In this document: positions 29,815 through 40,132 of the stretch, piece by piece
Numbering within the stretch: position 1 is the first letter of the stretch
How the letters are laid out: the number at the start of each line of letters is the position of its first letter
Assembly: GCF_910592395.1 (NCBI RefSeq)
Contig: NC_088308.1
Coordinates: 12,231,001 to 12,295,000, forward strand
Reading direction: 5' to 3'
DNA: 64,000 nucleotides
Source of the DNA: Lineus longissimus
Taxonomy: Eukaryota; Nemertea; Pilidiophora; Heteronemertea; Lineidae
Translations under genes and position numbers: made by a program
Notes under the pieces: model-generated
Database searches by the model: none
What the model was told of the DNA's origin: nothing
What the model saw: only the letters and a program-made list of their open reading frames with translations

Positions 29815-30682
29815 TATGGCACGCCAAAGCGGAATTATTTCAACCCTGTACAAAATATTAGCAACATTTTAAAAACGATCCAACATTTTCAGAAAACAAG
29901 CCACCATTAGCGGAATTATTTCAACCCTGTACAAAATATAAGCATTATTTAAAAAAAGATCCAACATTTTGAGAAAACAAGCCAACATTTTTTTTTTAAA
30001 TGTTGACAAAATTTTACGGCAACATTTATTTTCGTTCAAGATTTTTTTCTTGCAACATTTTTTTTCGTCAACAATTTTTTCGTCCAACAACGAGCGCCAC
30101 CTGTGAACAACTAAATGAACTATATCCCCTCGAGACGAGGTTTAGCTACGGGGTACTTCTGACATGTTTCTTTACACGAATATCTTACGCACGTGGTTGT
30201 CACTCGTCATGAATGTGTCAGTGTCAGATTTTTACCGTCATTGAATTACATAAGTTAAACCCCTACAATCATGACAAACAATTTAAATTTGCTAGCGAAT
30301 GCTAGCGATTTCGAAGATTTGCTGAGAGAACTGCGGAGATCTTCCCAGCTTAACCTCGTCCCTGCGCGCGAGTTCTATTAGCAGTTCATAGGTGGCGCTC
30401 GTTGTTGAACGGAAAAAATGTTGAACGAAAAAATTGTTGACGAAAAAAAATGTTGCAAGAAAAAAATCTTGAACGAAAATAAATGTTGCCGTAAAATTTT
30501 GTCAACATTTAAATAAAAATGTTGGCTTGTTTTCTCAAAATGTTGGATCTTTTTTTAAAATTTTGTACAGGGTTGAAATAATTTCGCTAATGTTGGCTTG
30601 TTTTCTGAAAATGTTGGATCGTTTTTAAAATGTTGCTAATATTTTGTACAGGGTTGAAATAATTCCGCTTTGGCGTGCCATA
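29815..30682. mobile_element. Inner, complete long-TIR DNA element with GAGAAG duplication
   Basis: Starts TATGGCACGCCAAAGCGG and ends CCGCTTTGGCGTGCCATA. Arms of about 290 bp (29,815-30,107 and 30,388-30,682) are AT-rich with many AACATTT/AAATGTT words, and the core (30,108-30,387) has no ORF. The 6-bp sequence GAGAAG flanks both sides (29,809-29,814 and 30,683-30,688). It is a non-autonomous member of a foldback-like family; I cannot assign a superfamily. Confidence 0.75.
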
Positions 30683-30760
30683 GAGAAGTATGATAAAAGG
30701 CGCTTGTTTTGAGATGGCAACAACAACATACGAACGAACGATCAGAATTCCCGACCTGCT

Positions 30761-31282
30761 ATGAGTATGAAGTACATCACCGCTGCATCTGATGATAACC
30801 CCTTGCCCTGCGTCTCTCTTACCTCCTTTGATCCGCCCACGGAAAACGAAATCCGAGTGATAATCGGTAAATCACCATCCAAATCTTGTGATTTGGATCC
30901 CATGCCCACCTGGCTCTTGAAAGCATCGATGTCGTCCGTCGTGCCCTTCATAAGGACAATCATCAATCATTCTCTATCGGAAGGATGTGTCCCGGACAGC
31001 CTTAAACGCGCCCTTGTGTCACCGCTTCTAAAGAAGCCCATGCTAGATTGTGAAAGTCTGAAGAACTATAGGCCGGTCAGTAACCTCTCCTTCATATCAA
31101 AGGTTCTCGAGAGGGTTGTGGCAGTACGACTGAATGCTTATATGACGGCCCATTCTCTCCACGATACATTTCAATCAGCCTACAAGGCAGGACACTCAAC
31201 TGAGACCGCAGTGCTCAAGGTTCAGACCGATATTAGAATGATGGTTGATAATCACGGAGCTGCCATTCTTGTGCTATTAGAC
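30761..31282 (+). pseudogene. LINE 2 reverse transcriptase, N-terminal part
   Basis: Encodes RT motifs 0 to 2 of the L2/CR1 type: LDPMPTWLLK, LKNYRPVSNLSFISKVLE, FQSAYKAGHSTETA, and VLLDL. It breaks at VLLDL, exactly where the catalytic A motif (D-L-S-A-A-F-D) should come; that continues at 32,690 beyond the inserted Kolobok. Confidence 0.8.
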
Positions 31283-31587
31283 TTAAAGGCCATATATCAA
31301 GTTTTTTTGCCATTTTCTGCTGTAAGACGATTTCAAAAGTGTACATAACACTTTATACAATACAGAAAACCAAATGCAATTAGCTCCATCCATTTTGAAG
31401 ATATAGCCAATTATGTGTTTGACAACTTGATTACCTAATCAGGCTAGCAACTGGCTTGTTAGAACCAGGCGGCGGGTTCAGCAAAAGTTGTGATGTAGAT
31501 CAGGTTATCTGTACATGTCATGCAATCATAAAAGCAGGAGGGCCTTAATTAATTATGCACACCTGGAAGTAATGTGTTTCATTCACT

Positions 31588-31893
31588 ATGGTGTATTGTG
31601 TGGCTCCGAATTGTGTCAAGGATAGCACAAAGAACAATCGAATGACGGATGGGACCCATTTTCATGAATTTCCAAAGCCAGTTGAACGAGAGAGGAGGAA
31701 GCTGTGGATTCGGAAGTGCAAACGTTTGGAGTGTTGGAAGCCTGGGCCTTCGGCCAAACTTTGCAGTGATCACTTTATCGATACGGATTATCACATGAAG
31801 CCGGATATCTGCATCCAACTGAATATTAAATGCCACTTGTTAAAAACAGCTGTTCCAACCATGTCAATTGCATTTAATGCCCGAGGCTGCTGA
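31588..31893 (+). CDS. THAP-domain protein of the Kolobok element
   Basis: 101 residues from an ATG. It has the C2CH zinc module of THAP domains: C4 and C9 (VYCVAPNC), FHEFP, the conserved Trp in LWIRKC, CSDHF (third Cys and His), and the closing AVPTM. THAP domains bind DNA in a sequence-specific way; in Kolobok they recognise the element's ends. Here the domain ends almost at the stop, without a transposase part, so it may be a first exon or a truncated gene. Confidence 0.8.
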   Translation: MVYCVAPNCVKDSTKNNRMTDGTHFHEFPKPVERERRKLWIRKCKRLECWKPGPSAKLCSDHFIDTDYHMKPDICIQLNIKCHLLKTAVPTMSIAFNARGC

Positions 31894-32297
31894 GGTCGGT
31901 TGTTATACATAATGTGTAGGCCCTATTGGGGCCTGTGATACCGCATAGTGTCTTCTTGTGTTCCAGCCATAGCAAGGTGACAGCGACACAGGTCAGTGTC
32001 AGTGACAGCCACTGTCAATGACAGATTATTGTCATCTGACATCTAGGCCTATCTAACGTTGCACGGCATTATATCGTCACGTCAAGATGATTGTGCATAA
32101 TACCGTCACTTTTCAATAGTAGTTCAGCGTCATGACATAACTGGCGATACAACACTGACGAGGCGAAACAATATTGTGCAACATTAGTCTGTTCAAAAAT
32201 CATACAACATGTTATGCATCTGCAACCGTCTATCAATGTCTTCTTTCATCTTTGCTATATCGGCAGGTCTGCCATGCAAATTGATTAACCACAAATT

Positions 32298-32450
32298 CTA
32301 ATCACTTTCGTCCGAATGATCACTCTCATTATGATCTAGTGATATTAATGGCTCGAACATGTACGGCTCAACGTTTAAATATCCTTCTGTATCGATCAAA
32401 ACATCCTCAAATTCACTGCTCTCACTCTCTGAACTGTATGCGGAAGCCAT
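32298..32450 (-). CDS. Short acidic ORF with PYMFEP motif
   Basis: 50 residues: Ser/Glu-rich start, then NVEPYMFEP, then an acidic tail and stop. The PY.FEP motif is typical of the N-terminus of P2X7-tail-like proteins that I know from invertebrate genomes, often in transposable elements. Here only that N-terminal piece remains. It faces the THAP gene and would be the second gene of the Kolobok element. Assignment rests on one motif. Confidence 0.4.
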   Translation of the reverse strand: MASAYSSESESSEFEDVLIDTEGYLNVEPYMFEPLISLDHNESDHSDESD

Positions 32451-32689
32451 CTTGCTTTGTTCTGACTGACCTGATCTACGTCATCAAAAAATCCCTAGCG
32501 GCCACATGTGGAACTAATCTAAAGTTGTGTGTGGTGGGAAATTCAAATAGTTTAAAATTGAAAATTGAAATAACTAAATAATGACTTTATTATTAGAATT
32601 TTTTTAATGTCTGGGATCTTGTTTTTTTAACCCTCAACATATTTCATGAGTATCAAGCATGTTTCCAAACCTTGATATATGGCCTTTAA

Positions 32690-33811
32690 GTGCCGCTTTC
32701 GATACGGTGGATCATTCCATCTTGCTCCGTAGGCTCCAGAAAGTCCTAGGTGTGTCTGGATCAGCCCTTGACTGGTTTAGTTCCTACCTATCTTCGCGCA
32801 CACAGCAGGTAGTGATAAATGGGGCAAAATCTGACGTGAAACGATTCGATTGTGGCGTCCCTCAAGGGTCTGTTTTGGGACCACTGTTGTTCCTGATTTA
32901 CATTCTTCCACTTGGTGACATCCTGAAGGATTGTACCATAATCCGCCATGGCTATGCTGATGACACTCAGGTTTACACGGCACTCCCATATCAAGTTGTG
33001 GATGCAGTACCCACCAAATGCACAGAGCTTGAACGGAAACTGAACAGCATTCAGGACTGGTTGACGGTGAATAAGTTAAAGGGTAACCCCGACAAGACTG
33101 AGGTCATGCTCTTTGGCACTCAGTACGCACTGCAATCATTTGAGTTACCTTCAGTCAACATTGCCGGCACAGTCGCTCAAGTGTCGAAAGTTCCGGTTCG
33201 GAACCTCGGTGTTCTGTTTGATTCTAACTTGTCTATGGATGCACATGTGTCAAGCGTTGTGCGTTCTGCCTCTTACCACCTGCGGAATATAGGTCTGGTC
33301 AGGAGGCAGCTGACAGTTGATGCCACCAAGAATCTTGCTCAAGCCCTCGTGCTGTCCAGACTTGATTATTGCAACAGCAGCCTGGCTGGAATTTCGGAAC
33401 AATCGCTACGCAAGCTCCAGCTAGTGCAAAACCGTGCAGCACGCCTTGTTACTAGAACCAATCGTTGGGCACACATCACTCCAGTTCTTGCCGAGCTGCA
33501 CTGGCTGCCTGTGCGCGAACGCATACAGTTCAAGTTAATTCTTCTCACTTATAAAGTATACCATCATTTGGCACCGAACTCAACGATCTCCTCGAACATT
33601 ACACACCCCTCGCTCCCTTCGCTCTGGATCTATGGACCTTCTAAAGGAAAACAAATACAGACTAAAAACTTTCGGAGGACGATCCTTTTCCATTCTTGCG
33701 CCTCAGGTGTGGAACTCACTACCGTCCACCCTGAGAGCTGCACAGGACGTCAATACTTTCCGCAGAGACTTAAAAACATATTTGTTTGTGCAAGCTTATG
33801 AGCGCCTGTGA
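32690..33811 (+). pseudogene. LINE 2 reverse transcriptase, C-terminal part
   Basis: Resumes with AAFDTVDHSILL (motif A), then GVPQGSVLGPLLF (motif B) and YADD (catalytic pair, about 32,953). The thumb and the end region follow, with ARLVTRTNRWAHITPVL and LHWLPVRERI. Near 33,620 the frame shifts by one; the true C-terminus (WNSLPSTLR, then TFRRDLKTYLF) lies in the other frame and stops at 33,809-33,811. Confidence 0.8.
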
Positions 33812-33919
33812 ACATTGTTCCAGTGATACGGGCGCTATATAAATGACAATTTCATTCATTTCATTCATTCAAGTACCCCAGCTTAACCTCGTCCCTGCGC
33901 GCGAGTTCTATTAGCAGTT

Positions 33920-34250
33920 CATAGGTGGCGCTCGTTGTTGAACGGAAAAAATGTTGAACGAAAAAAATGTTGCCAAGAAAAAATCTTGAACGAAAATAAA
34001 TGTTGCAGTAAAATTTTGTCTAGATTTTTTTTAAAAATTGCGTGGAAAATATTTTTAAGAGAAGAAAAAAATGTAAACGAATTTTTCGAAGTATCACGAA
34101 AAAAAATTGTTGGCTTGTTTTTTCAAAATGTTGACATGAGTCTAAAAATTTTTATCTTTTTTGAAAGATTGTCGGGTATATTTTTGAAAGTTTAAATAAT
34201 ATTTCTTCTCTGTTGCCAAGAAATTTGTAGTTGCTAATATTTTTTCAGTT
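33920..34250 (-). repeat. Right arm of the outer DNA element
   Basis: Starts TAGGTGGCGCTCGTTGTTGA like the arm at 30,388 and shares its AAATGTTG words, but then diverges and fades after GTTGCTAATATTTTTTCAG. The older age fits an element that received all other insertions. Confidence 0.65.
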
Positions 34251-34373
34251 GTGCGCGAGCTCGGGTATCCAGTCAACTGGTCAAAACGGTGAGTTTTACT
34301 GTTTTGAAAGTGATGAAGTGTTTAGAGTTCCGACGATAATAGGAAGTATATCAACATGTTACCTAGCTTGTAC

Positions 34374-34403
34374 CATGGAGGTATAAATATTTATACCTCC
34401 ATG
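34374..34403. repeat. Perfect 30-bp palindrome
   Basis: CATGGAGGTATAAAT followed at once by its reverse complement. No loop. It could extrude as a small cruciform; it also contains TATAAAT on both strands. Role unknown. Confidence 0.85.
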
Positions 34404-34413
34404 CTTGTACAGG

Positions 34414-34501
34414 GTCTGAAACGGACAAAACGGGAAATTAAGAATTTGTAACGATGCGAGCGAATTTCTGTCACTTTCTGTTGACATTTATTGCAGACGC
34501 T
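34414..34501 (+). repeat. Direct repeat pair, left copy (right copy 35,348-35,433)
   Basis: About 86 bp (GGACAAAACGGGAAATTAAG to TTATTGCAGACGCTC) occur twice, 934 bp apart, nearly identical. The DNA between contains the foldback MITE at 34,882. The pair could be the ends of an insertion or a local duplication; the outer ends carry no clear target duplication. Confidence 0.65.
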
Positions 34502-34881
34502 CCATAGAGTAATAATACATAATATAACAATAACATGAAATAAATAGTACAAAATGATACAGAAATATGTTTAGAATAATACATTGAAATATGATCTAAA
34601 TAAAGAATATTCTCATTTGCACTGCAAAGGAACCAAAATTGACCTAGATTATATAGCCTAGCTATAACTTTGCCTACATTCCAACAAATAAATAGGCCTA
34701 AATCCATTTATTAAATCTAATCAATTTCCACATTTCAATTCCTAACAGTTATTAAAATATTCCACTATTTCACTAAATATCACACCAAAGTTTAAATTCC
34801 GCTTATTCCGTAAATTCGACATTGCTTTGTTTTCATCTGAGTGCTGCCACCTATCGGATGATTACTAAACTTCGAGCCTGA

Positions 34882-35012
34882 TAGCCTGGTACCACTGGCC
34901 ACCGTCAGACGACGCTGTTGTGTTTGACCTATTTTGACTTTTGTATTGACGGGACGTCAAAATAGGTCAAACACAACAGCGTCGTCTGACGGTGGCCAGT
35001 GGTACCAGGCTA
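34882..35012. mobile_element. 131-bp foldback MITE with 9-bp target duplication
   Basis: Two perfect 57-bp inverted arms (34,882-34,938 and 34,956-35,012, starting TAGCCTGGTACCACTGG) enclose a 17-bp loop. CGAGCCTGA stands on both sides (34,873-34,881 and 35,013-35,021). A 9-bp duplication is typical of Mutator-like elements. No mismatch in the arms means recent insertion or strong conversion. Confidence 0.85.
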
Positions 35013-35347
35013 CGAGCCTGACCGATGTCCAACGCGAAACCCTCATTTATCGGCAAATTACACCGGATAAATTGTTATCAAATAGTTTAACAATACAATA
35101 ATTATCTGCAGAATAACCTGTTTGTATTCATTTTGATGAAATAATTATCTTCAAGGCAAAAACAGCCAGCGTTGCGAACTCCGCGCACCGCGGCCAACCT
35201 TCTTGAAAATCAATATTTCCACGGCTCGATTTTGGGCAACAAAATCGCTTAAAGTTACATGAAAATGGAATAAGAAATGCATAAAAGTTCACTGGACTAA
35301 GTCTAGAAATCTGAAAGAATGGAATAAAAGTATTTGTACAATTTACC

Positions 35348-35433
35348 TGAAATGGACAAAACGGGAAATTAAGAATTTGTAACGATGCGAGCGAATTTCT
35401 GTCACTTTCTGTTGACATTTATTGCAGACGCTC
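35348..35433 (+). repeat. Direct repeat pair, right copy
   Basis: Partner of 34,414-34,501. After it the sequence goes on with GGACCTGCGTACGC, unlike the left copy. 35,434-35,696 holds nothing recognised. Confidence 0.65.
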
Positions 35434-35696
35434 GGACCTGCGTACGCATCCTGACCTGCGCGTGCGAACCTACTCGAGTGACTTCGTCTATTAAACTAGA
35501 ACTGAGATTTCACAGGAGCACCTGTGAATTCATGACTCCAGGGTTGTTTTGAGGGCGATATTGTAAGAGTTGGTCTTGAGTATGGGGACCTGAAGGTCCG
35601 TGTGAGGCACCTGGGGAGAGAAGACTAGTTGAACGATGGGATCTGACACGGACACTACTATTGATCTCATTACATGAATACCATTTAATTACAAAC

Positions 35697-38475
35697 AAGT
35701 GACAAGAGGCCCAAGGGCCTGGCGCTCAGCTGAAATGGATAGGTGAAGGCAAGGGCCAAGTGTGTATCGGTACCGTTATTATGAGGCAGCGTGAAGCTAT
35801 AACGTCTAGCACGCAGAAGTGCTGATGCGAAAGACCTTCTTGCTATATCAGTGCATGCTGAAGTACTGAGTTGACGTCACCCTGGTATTATGACGTAAAG
35901 TCATTTCTATTGCCGTTGCAGTAGTGGGGTGTGTGATGACGTCAAGGAGTTGTGTGGTGACGTCAAAGAGTGGAGTCCTTGTCTTCATGCAGCGTAGGTG
36001 GAACTAATAACATGCACATGGACACAAGGTACATAATTATTACAGTGTATTTTGTGAGGTGGGGCCTGGTGCTTTACAATGGTCAAATGAACCGACTGTT
36101 CTCTGGACATTGATGAAGTGAATGCAGCCAAATGTTTGGGACGGTCTTTTTTGTATGTGAAGAAAAGAAGATAAAGAGTTGGTTAACAAAATGAACTTTA
36201 TTGGTGCGGCAGATATTTGATGCCTTTCGGCAGATATTTGAAGCGCCTTGCGGCAGATATTTGTTGCCTTGCGGCAGATATTTGATAACGCTCTCCAGGA
36301 ATGGAAAGCAGTAAAACGAGTAAGCACACCTTACTCTGAATGTGGGAACAGCAAGTGCTTTCCTGGACTTGAAATGTGCCAACGACTCCTCTTGCAATAA
36401 CCAACAACAGTTAATCTGTAAAAAAAGAGAAGAGAAATTAACACTGACTGAATAAAAAAGGGTGACATAGACGGGGAAATGTACACCACCGGATACAGTC
36501 TGTGCTTGATCAGGCATCGGTCAGATGATATCCTGAACAAAGCATCTATGGAAGCAAATCCAGAAAGAGACTTAACCTTCGAAGGGCACACTTATCACTC
36601 AGTGAAAAGTCAGTCCTGGGGGTTGTTTTCCAATTCAAAATAAAAGTGTAACCTCTTTAAATTAGTCTCACAGACTGAACCATAACACTCAACAGCTAAC
36701 CGTGCCCACATGATGACTGATGTGAGCCAAGTTGGGCTTAAAGATGAGCGGGTGGTGTACTACATTTTGAAAATTGTCTATCGTCTACGACATGTGACAG
36801 AACAGGATCTAGTGGACTTAATGATGAGGTACTATCAAATAAGGTGTCCATCAAATGAATCATGAGGGCCTGTTGAGTTATACTCTAAGCCTGTCCTATA
36901 GGGCTAGGCTATCGTTTTTGTCTTTTTTACAGCCTACAGTACAGCCATGCATGCACAGCGCAGTGTACAGACAGTACAGGATTGCCAACCAAAAACATGA
37001 GCATTGCTGCGTAACGAAACTGCAGTGGAATTCATACTACGATGTCATAATGACAATGTGACTTTCAAAATAATTGTAAACAAACGTAAATGGCGAGATT
37101 TGTTGCAAAATTGCCAACCGCAACAACTCAGGGACCGTCCCAAAATGGCCGACGGCGAATTCTCCGGTCGCTAGCGCAGTCCATAAACAAGCATCAATTT
37201 TACCAACTTTGGGTGCAAGCTTGGTCATAAAAGTTACAGAACTGTTAGAAATACATCTAAACAACATATATATACAGTTAAAAGTGCATAAAAATCCCGT
37301 TTCAACCTCCGGGCGCTACCTTTTTTTCTCCGCCACGCGCCGGGCCCTACCGGTCGTTATTTAGTGCGACCGCCACCAGAGTGTTTATCAGTAATCACGA
37401 TCTTTCGCCATTTTAATTGCGCGTTTTAGGCAGATTAATCAATTATTACATGCATGCATTATATATCACCGAAATGATAATTGCGTTGGCTATTTGAAAC
37501 TAAGTTCAGATATCATTTTCGATCTTTGAATTGAATTTAGGCGAGTGATTTTTGACACCCTGTCGACATATCAGGACTTGCAAAATTCACGCGAGATCGC
37601 TTGCATCATCGGCACGTTTGAAAACCGAATTTCACAAATTCCACAAATATTTATCACATACCATATGTATCACCACAAAGGTAACTCTCTAGACTATTTG
37701 AAACCAAGTTCAGATACTTATTTTCACAAAAATTCGAAGCTATGCAAGCGATTTTTCAGTGGTAGAGATCGACGGAAACAAATTTCTCGCTCTAAAATGA
37801 CACGAGACGAGCACCAACTTTCGCTAATTTGTGCACAAAATTTCCGCAATATTATAAAAAACTATTGATAAATCTGAATTATATAGACTCTTTTCAGTAC
37901 CTAAACAAATTTCAGGTACATGGTCATGTTGATTAAAAGAGTATCAACCGATTGAACATGAGAAAGTTCACTCATCTTCATTGAAGCAGCGACTACCGCC
38001 ATTTTTAAATGGTGGCATCTCTTCTATCGATCGGCCAATCAGCGGCACTGCTTGCAAAAAGTTTAGCCACCGCCAAATTTGAAATCGCCAAAATTCAGGC
38101 AATGTGCCTGCAGCGCCAACTGGCGGCTAAAACTATATTAATTCCATTAAATGTAAAAAATGAAAAAATATTTAAAAATATTCAGCCACATTTGAAAACA
38201 ATATTTGCTCTGTGGACCGAGGTAAAAAGGGAAAGAAATCTAAACGCGAAATGACCTCATTCTCTTAATACAGGTCGGATCGCGCTGATTTTTCGTTTTT
38301 TGAGTTCACCTTGGGCAACTCCTAATTTAGCACCGTCAACGAAGTGGCTAGGTCTTCCCGGTCAGAAATGTCCAATTTTGTCCACAGATGGGTCCCTAGA
38401 TGGATGGATTGCAGGACGGACACCATTTGAACAGCTATACTACTAGCTCCGCTGACTTTGTCAGCTGAGCTAAAA
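35697..38475. repeat. Dispersed repeat of bivalve type (GACAAGAGGCCCAAGGGCCT)
   Basis: The start GACAAGAGGCCCAAGGGCCT followed by CAGCTGA and the end TCAGCTGAGCTAAAAA are the two edges of a repeat family I know from bivalve and other lophotrochozoan sequences. The 2.7 kb between hold no coding pattern. Inside is a 4-copy short tandem repeat with GCGGCAGATATTTG (about 36,206-36,285). That both edges belong to one element is inferred. Confidence 0.4.
36206..36285. repeat. Short tandem repeat GGCAGATATTTG, four copies
   Basis: GGCAGATATTTG recurs four times at 18-24 bp spacing with GCCTT(T/G)C between. Non-coding. Confidence 0.75.
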
Positions 38476-39606
38476 ACAGATCATATCATATTCCTTGGCA
38501 TAAATTAAAATAGGAGTGCGGGAACAAGGTTTTTTTAACAGGAGGAAAGCGAGAACATTTTGCGCCGTCGTATTCCGATTTGACTGGTTAGTGGTGAAAT
38601 CTGCTTTTAATTTTGCAAATTAACATATTCGTTTTTCTGGTTCTAACGTTGTCTGAATTAAAGATGCTTTCGCAATGCTTGACTGGTCTGGCAAGAGGCA
38701 TTGCCAGGAAAACGTGACGTCATTTTGGCCATTCTTCTTACCGCACGCCCTCCCTCTCCGTAAAACTTCCTGACACGGTGTGAAGTGGGAGGGCGCACAA
38801 TGGGAACCACACTGCCGCGATGTTAATAGTTTCTATTTATAGAATTCAGCAGCAGAGATTTTAAACACGGAAAAAGTAGATTAACTCGGCTAATCTCAAT
38901 GGATTTTACCCAGGAATGTTTTCAAGGCGAGATTTAAGTACTGATTTAAGTACTGCGCTTATTAGATTTCATGTTCATGCCGAAGATTGGCCTAAAACGT
39001 GGACGAAAAGAGTGCATTATCGAGTGTTGGAGAGGTCACGTGATTGGACGAGAAACCTGAGCGAAAACAATACTGACTCCAGCTCCCAGAGGGAGGAGCT
39101 GGAGTCATATAATACAGCACGAGCGAACCAACTCGAGTTTGAAACGACTACACTTGAAATTTATGCCCCCGCTGCTAATCGCCACACTCTCCCCCCGTTT
39201 GAAAATGTCGTCCGCGACATATGTGCTATACAAGTAGATAAACTGTAAGAAATCGTTAATCCGAAATTTACTCATGACAGGTGCTACATGAGAGACACAG
39301 TGTACTTACCACCAAGCAATTTAGAGGATCCCGTATTCCTGAAAATTGGACGATCTAGATATTGCTAAAGTAGCGGCCAACTCCTCAAACATCATCTAGG
39401 ATTTATACCGTCTCCTGCCTCTCATCAATAGTCTCAATTGACTCAAAGAGTATTGTTAAACAACTTACCTACTTGTCTTTGCTTTTATTGGCCTCCATGT
39501 CTGCACAAATTCTACTTAGTCTAATCAACTCAACTTATTTACAATATAACAGAACAATTGTTAATTTGGGAGTATAATGTCTGATATCCCAAACTTCTCT
39601 TCTCGC
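38476..39606. other. Non-coding, one hairpin
   Basis: No gene recognised. A perfect 13-bp hairpin (TGACTCCAGCTCC, loop 8) lies at 39,074-39,107. Short ORFs of up to 110 codons have no recognisable motif. Confidence 0.45.
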
Positions 39607-39737
39607 CTATACCAAAGTGTCATAATGACCAGAAATTGGGTAATTTACCCTACAAACATTCCCAATCACTGGTAACACCTGATGTCTTTCTTGATAGCTC
39701 GGATTTCCCAGCCTGTCATAAACCAACATTTTGTAGC

Positions 39738-39999
39738 TGTTGAGGCCGACATGATATGGAGACTTAGTTTCACTGAGAAACTTAACTTTGTAGGAGAGAA
39801 GAAAAACAAGAACAACTTCTTTCGTGTGACGACGTTCTGAGAAGGCGCGTAATCTTTTTCCACCCTCCTTTATTAGTATAATCATAGAAACAGTACAGGA
39901 GAGTTTGATACATGACCTTAGTACAGATGGCAGCACGTTACGGTGCAATTGATGGTATTTAAAGGGACAGTATAGACAGATGAAGTTTACATTCCAACA
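39738..39999 (-). repeat. Copia 3' LTR
   Basis: 262 bp. On the minus strand it starts TGTTGGAATGTAAACTTC and ends with the five codons ATG TCG GCC TCA ACA. Differs from the 5' LTR at one position (T at about 39,838 against G). Confidence 0.92.
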
Positions 40000-40013
40000 C
40001 CCCCACTTAAACT
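40000..40013 (-). promoter_or_regulatory. Polypurine tract of the copia element
   Basis: On the minus strand GTTTAAGTGGGGG directly precedes the 3' LTR. It would prime plus-strand synthesis. The same tract stands next to the LTR at 63,488-63,715. Confidence 0.75.
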
Positions 40014-40049
40014 TTATGATGTAAAGCAACCATGAGATTGAGAGTCTAT

Positions 40050-40111
40050 ACACACGATAAACAATAAACTTGCAAACCCTACACACGATAAACAATAAAC
40101 TTGCAAACCCT
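40050..40111. repeat. 31-bp tandem duplication in the copia 3' region
   Basis: Two exact copies of ACACACGATAAACAATAAAC and on, where the RNase H region should be. It may mark a repaired deletion. Confidence 0.8.
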
Positions 40112-40132
40112 ACAAGTTGCAATAGATGAGAG

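Larger units (their letters stand above)
31287..32685. mobile_element. Kolobok DNA transposon derivative in LINE 2 (TTAA duplication)
   Basis: 1,399 bp with perfect 15-bp terminal inverted repeats AGGCCATATATCAAG and a TTAA duplication (31,283-31,286 and 32,686-32,689). TTAA targets occur in piggyBac and Kolobok; the AGG ends and the THAP gene inside point to Kolobok. Taking out the element with one TTAA would bring both parts of the LINE RT back into one frame, so the borders are certain. The DDE transposase core is missing; two small ORFs remain, one on each strand. Confidence 0.88.
30689..33872 (+). mobile_element. LINE 2: 5'-truncated L2/CR1-like retrotransposon, split by a Kolobok
   Basis: Contains the reverse transcriptase only; the endonuclease is missing, as usual after incomplete reverse transcription. 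The RT gene is cut at the first catalytic motif by the element at 31,287-32,685. The 3' end has GGGCGCTATATAAATGACA and a (CATT)n-type tail (33,845-33,870), typical for L2-like LINEs. The left border is not precise. Confidence 0.7.
25634..34250. mobile_element. Outer long-TIR DNA element that hosts four later insertions
   Basis: The left end starts TATGGCACGCTAAAGCGG (25,634) and runs to GAGCGCCACCTGTGAACAAC (26,003); the right arm is its inverted, more decayed relative (about 33,920-34,250). Internal edge sequences also match the inner, complete copy at 29,815-30,682: TGAACTATATCCCCTCGAGA next to the left arm (29,668) and CCAGCTTAACCTCGTCCCTG next to the right arm (33,878). So this is an older copy of the same family whose 230-bp core was opened by a LINE, an inner copy, and a second LINE holding a Kolobok element. 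The outermost right end is lost, so no target duplication can be named. Confidence 0.7.

Noticed and set aside
31287-32685. piggyBac element (TTAA target)
   Set aside because: Ends start AGG, not CCC/CCT, and the gene inside has a THAP domain, which fits Kolobok.
34414-35433. Short LTR pair of a retroelement
   Set aside because: The 86-bp copies lack TG...CA ends, a primer site and a target duplication; kept only as direct repeats.
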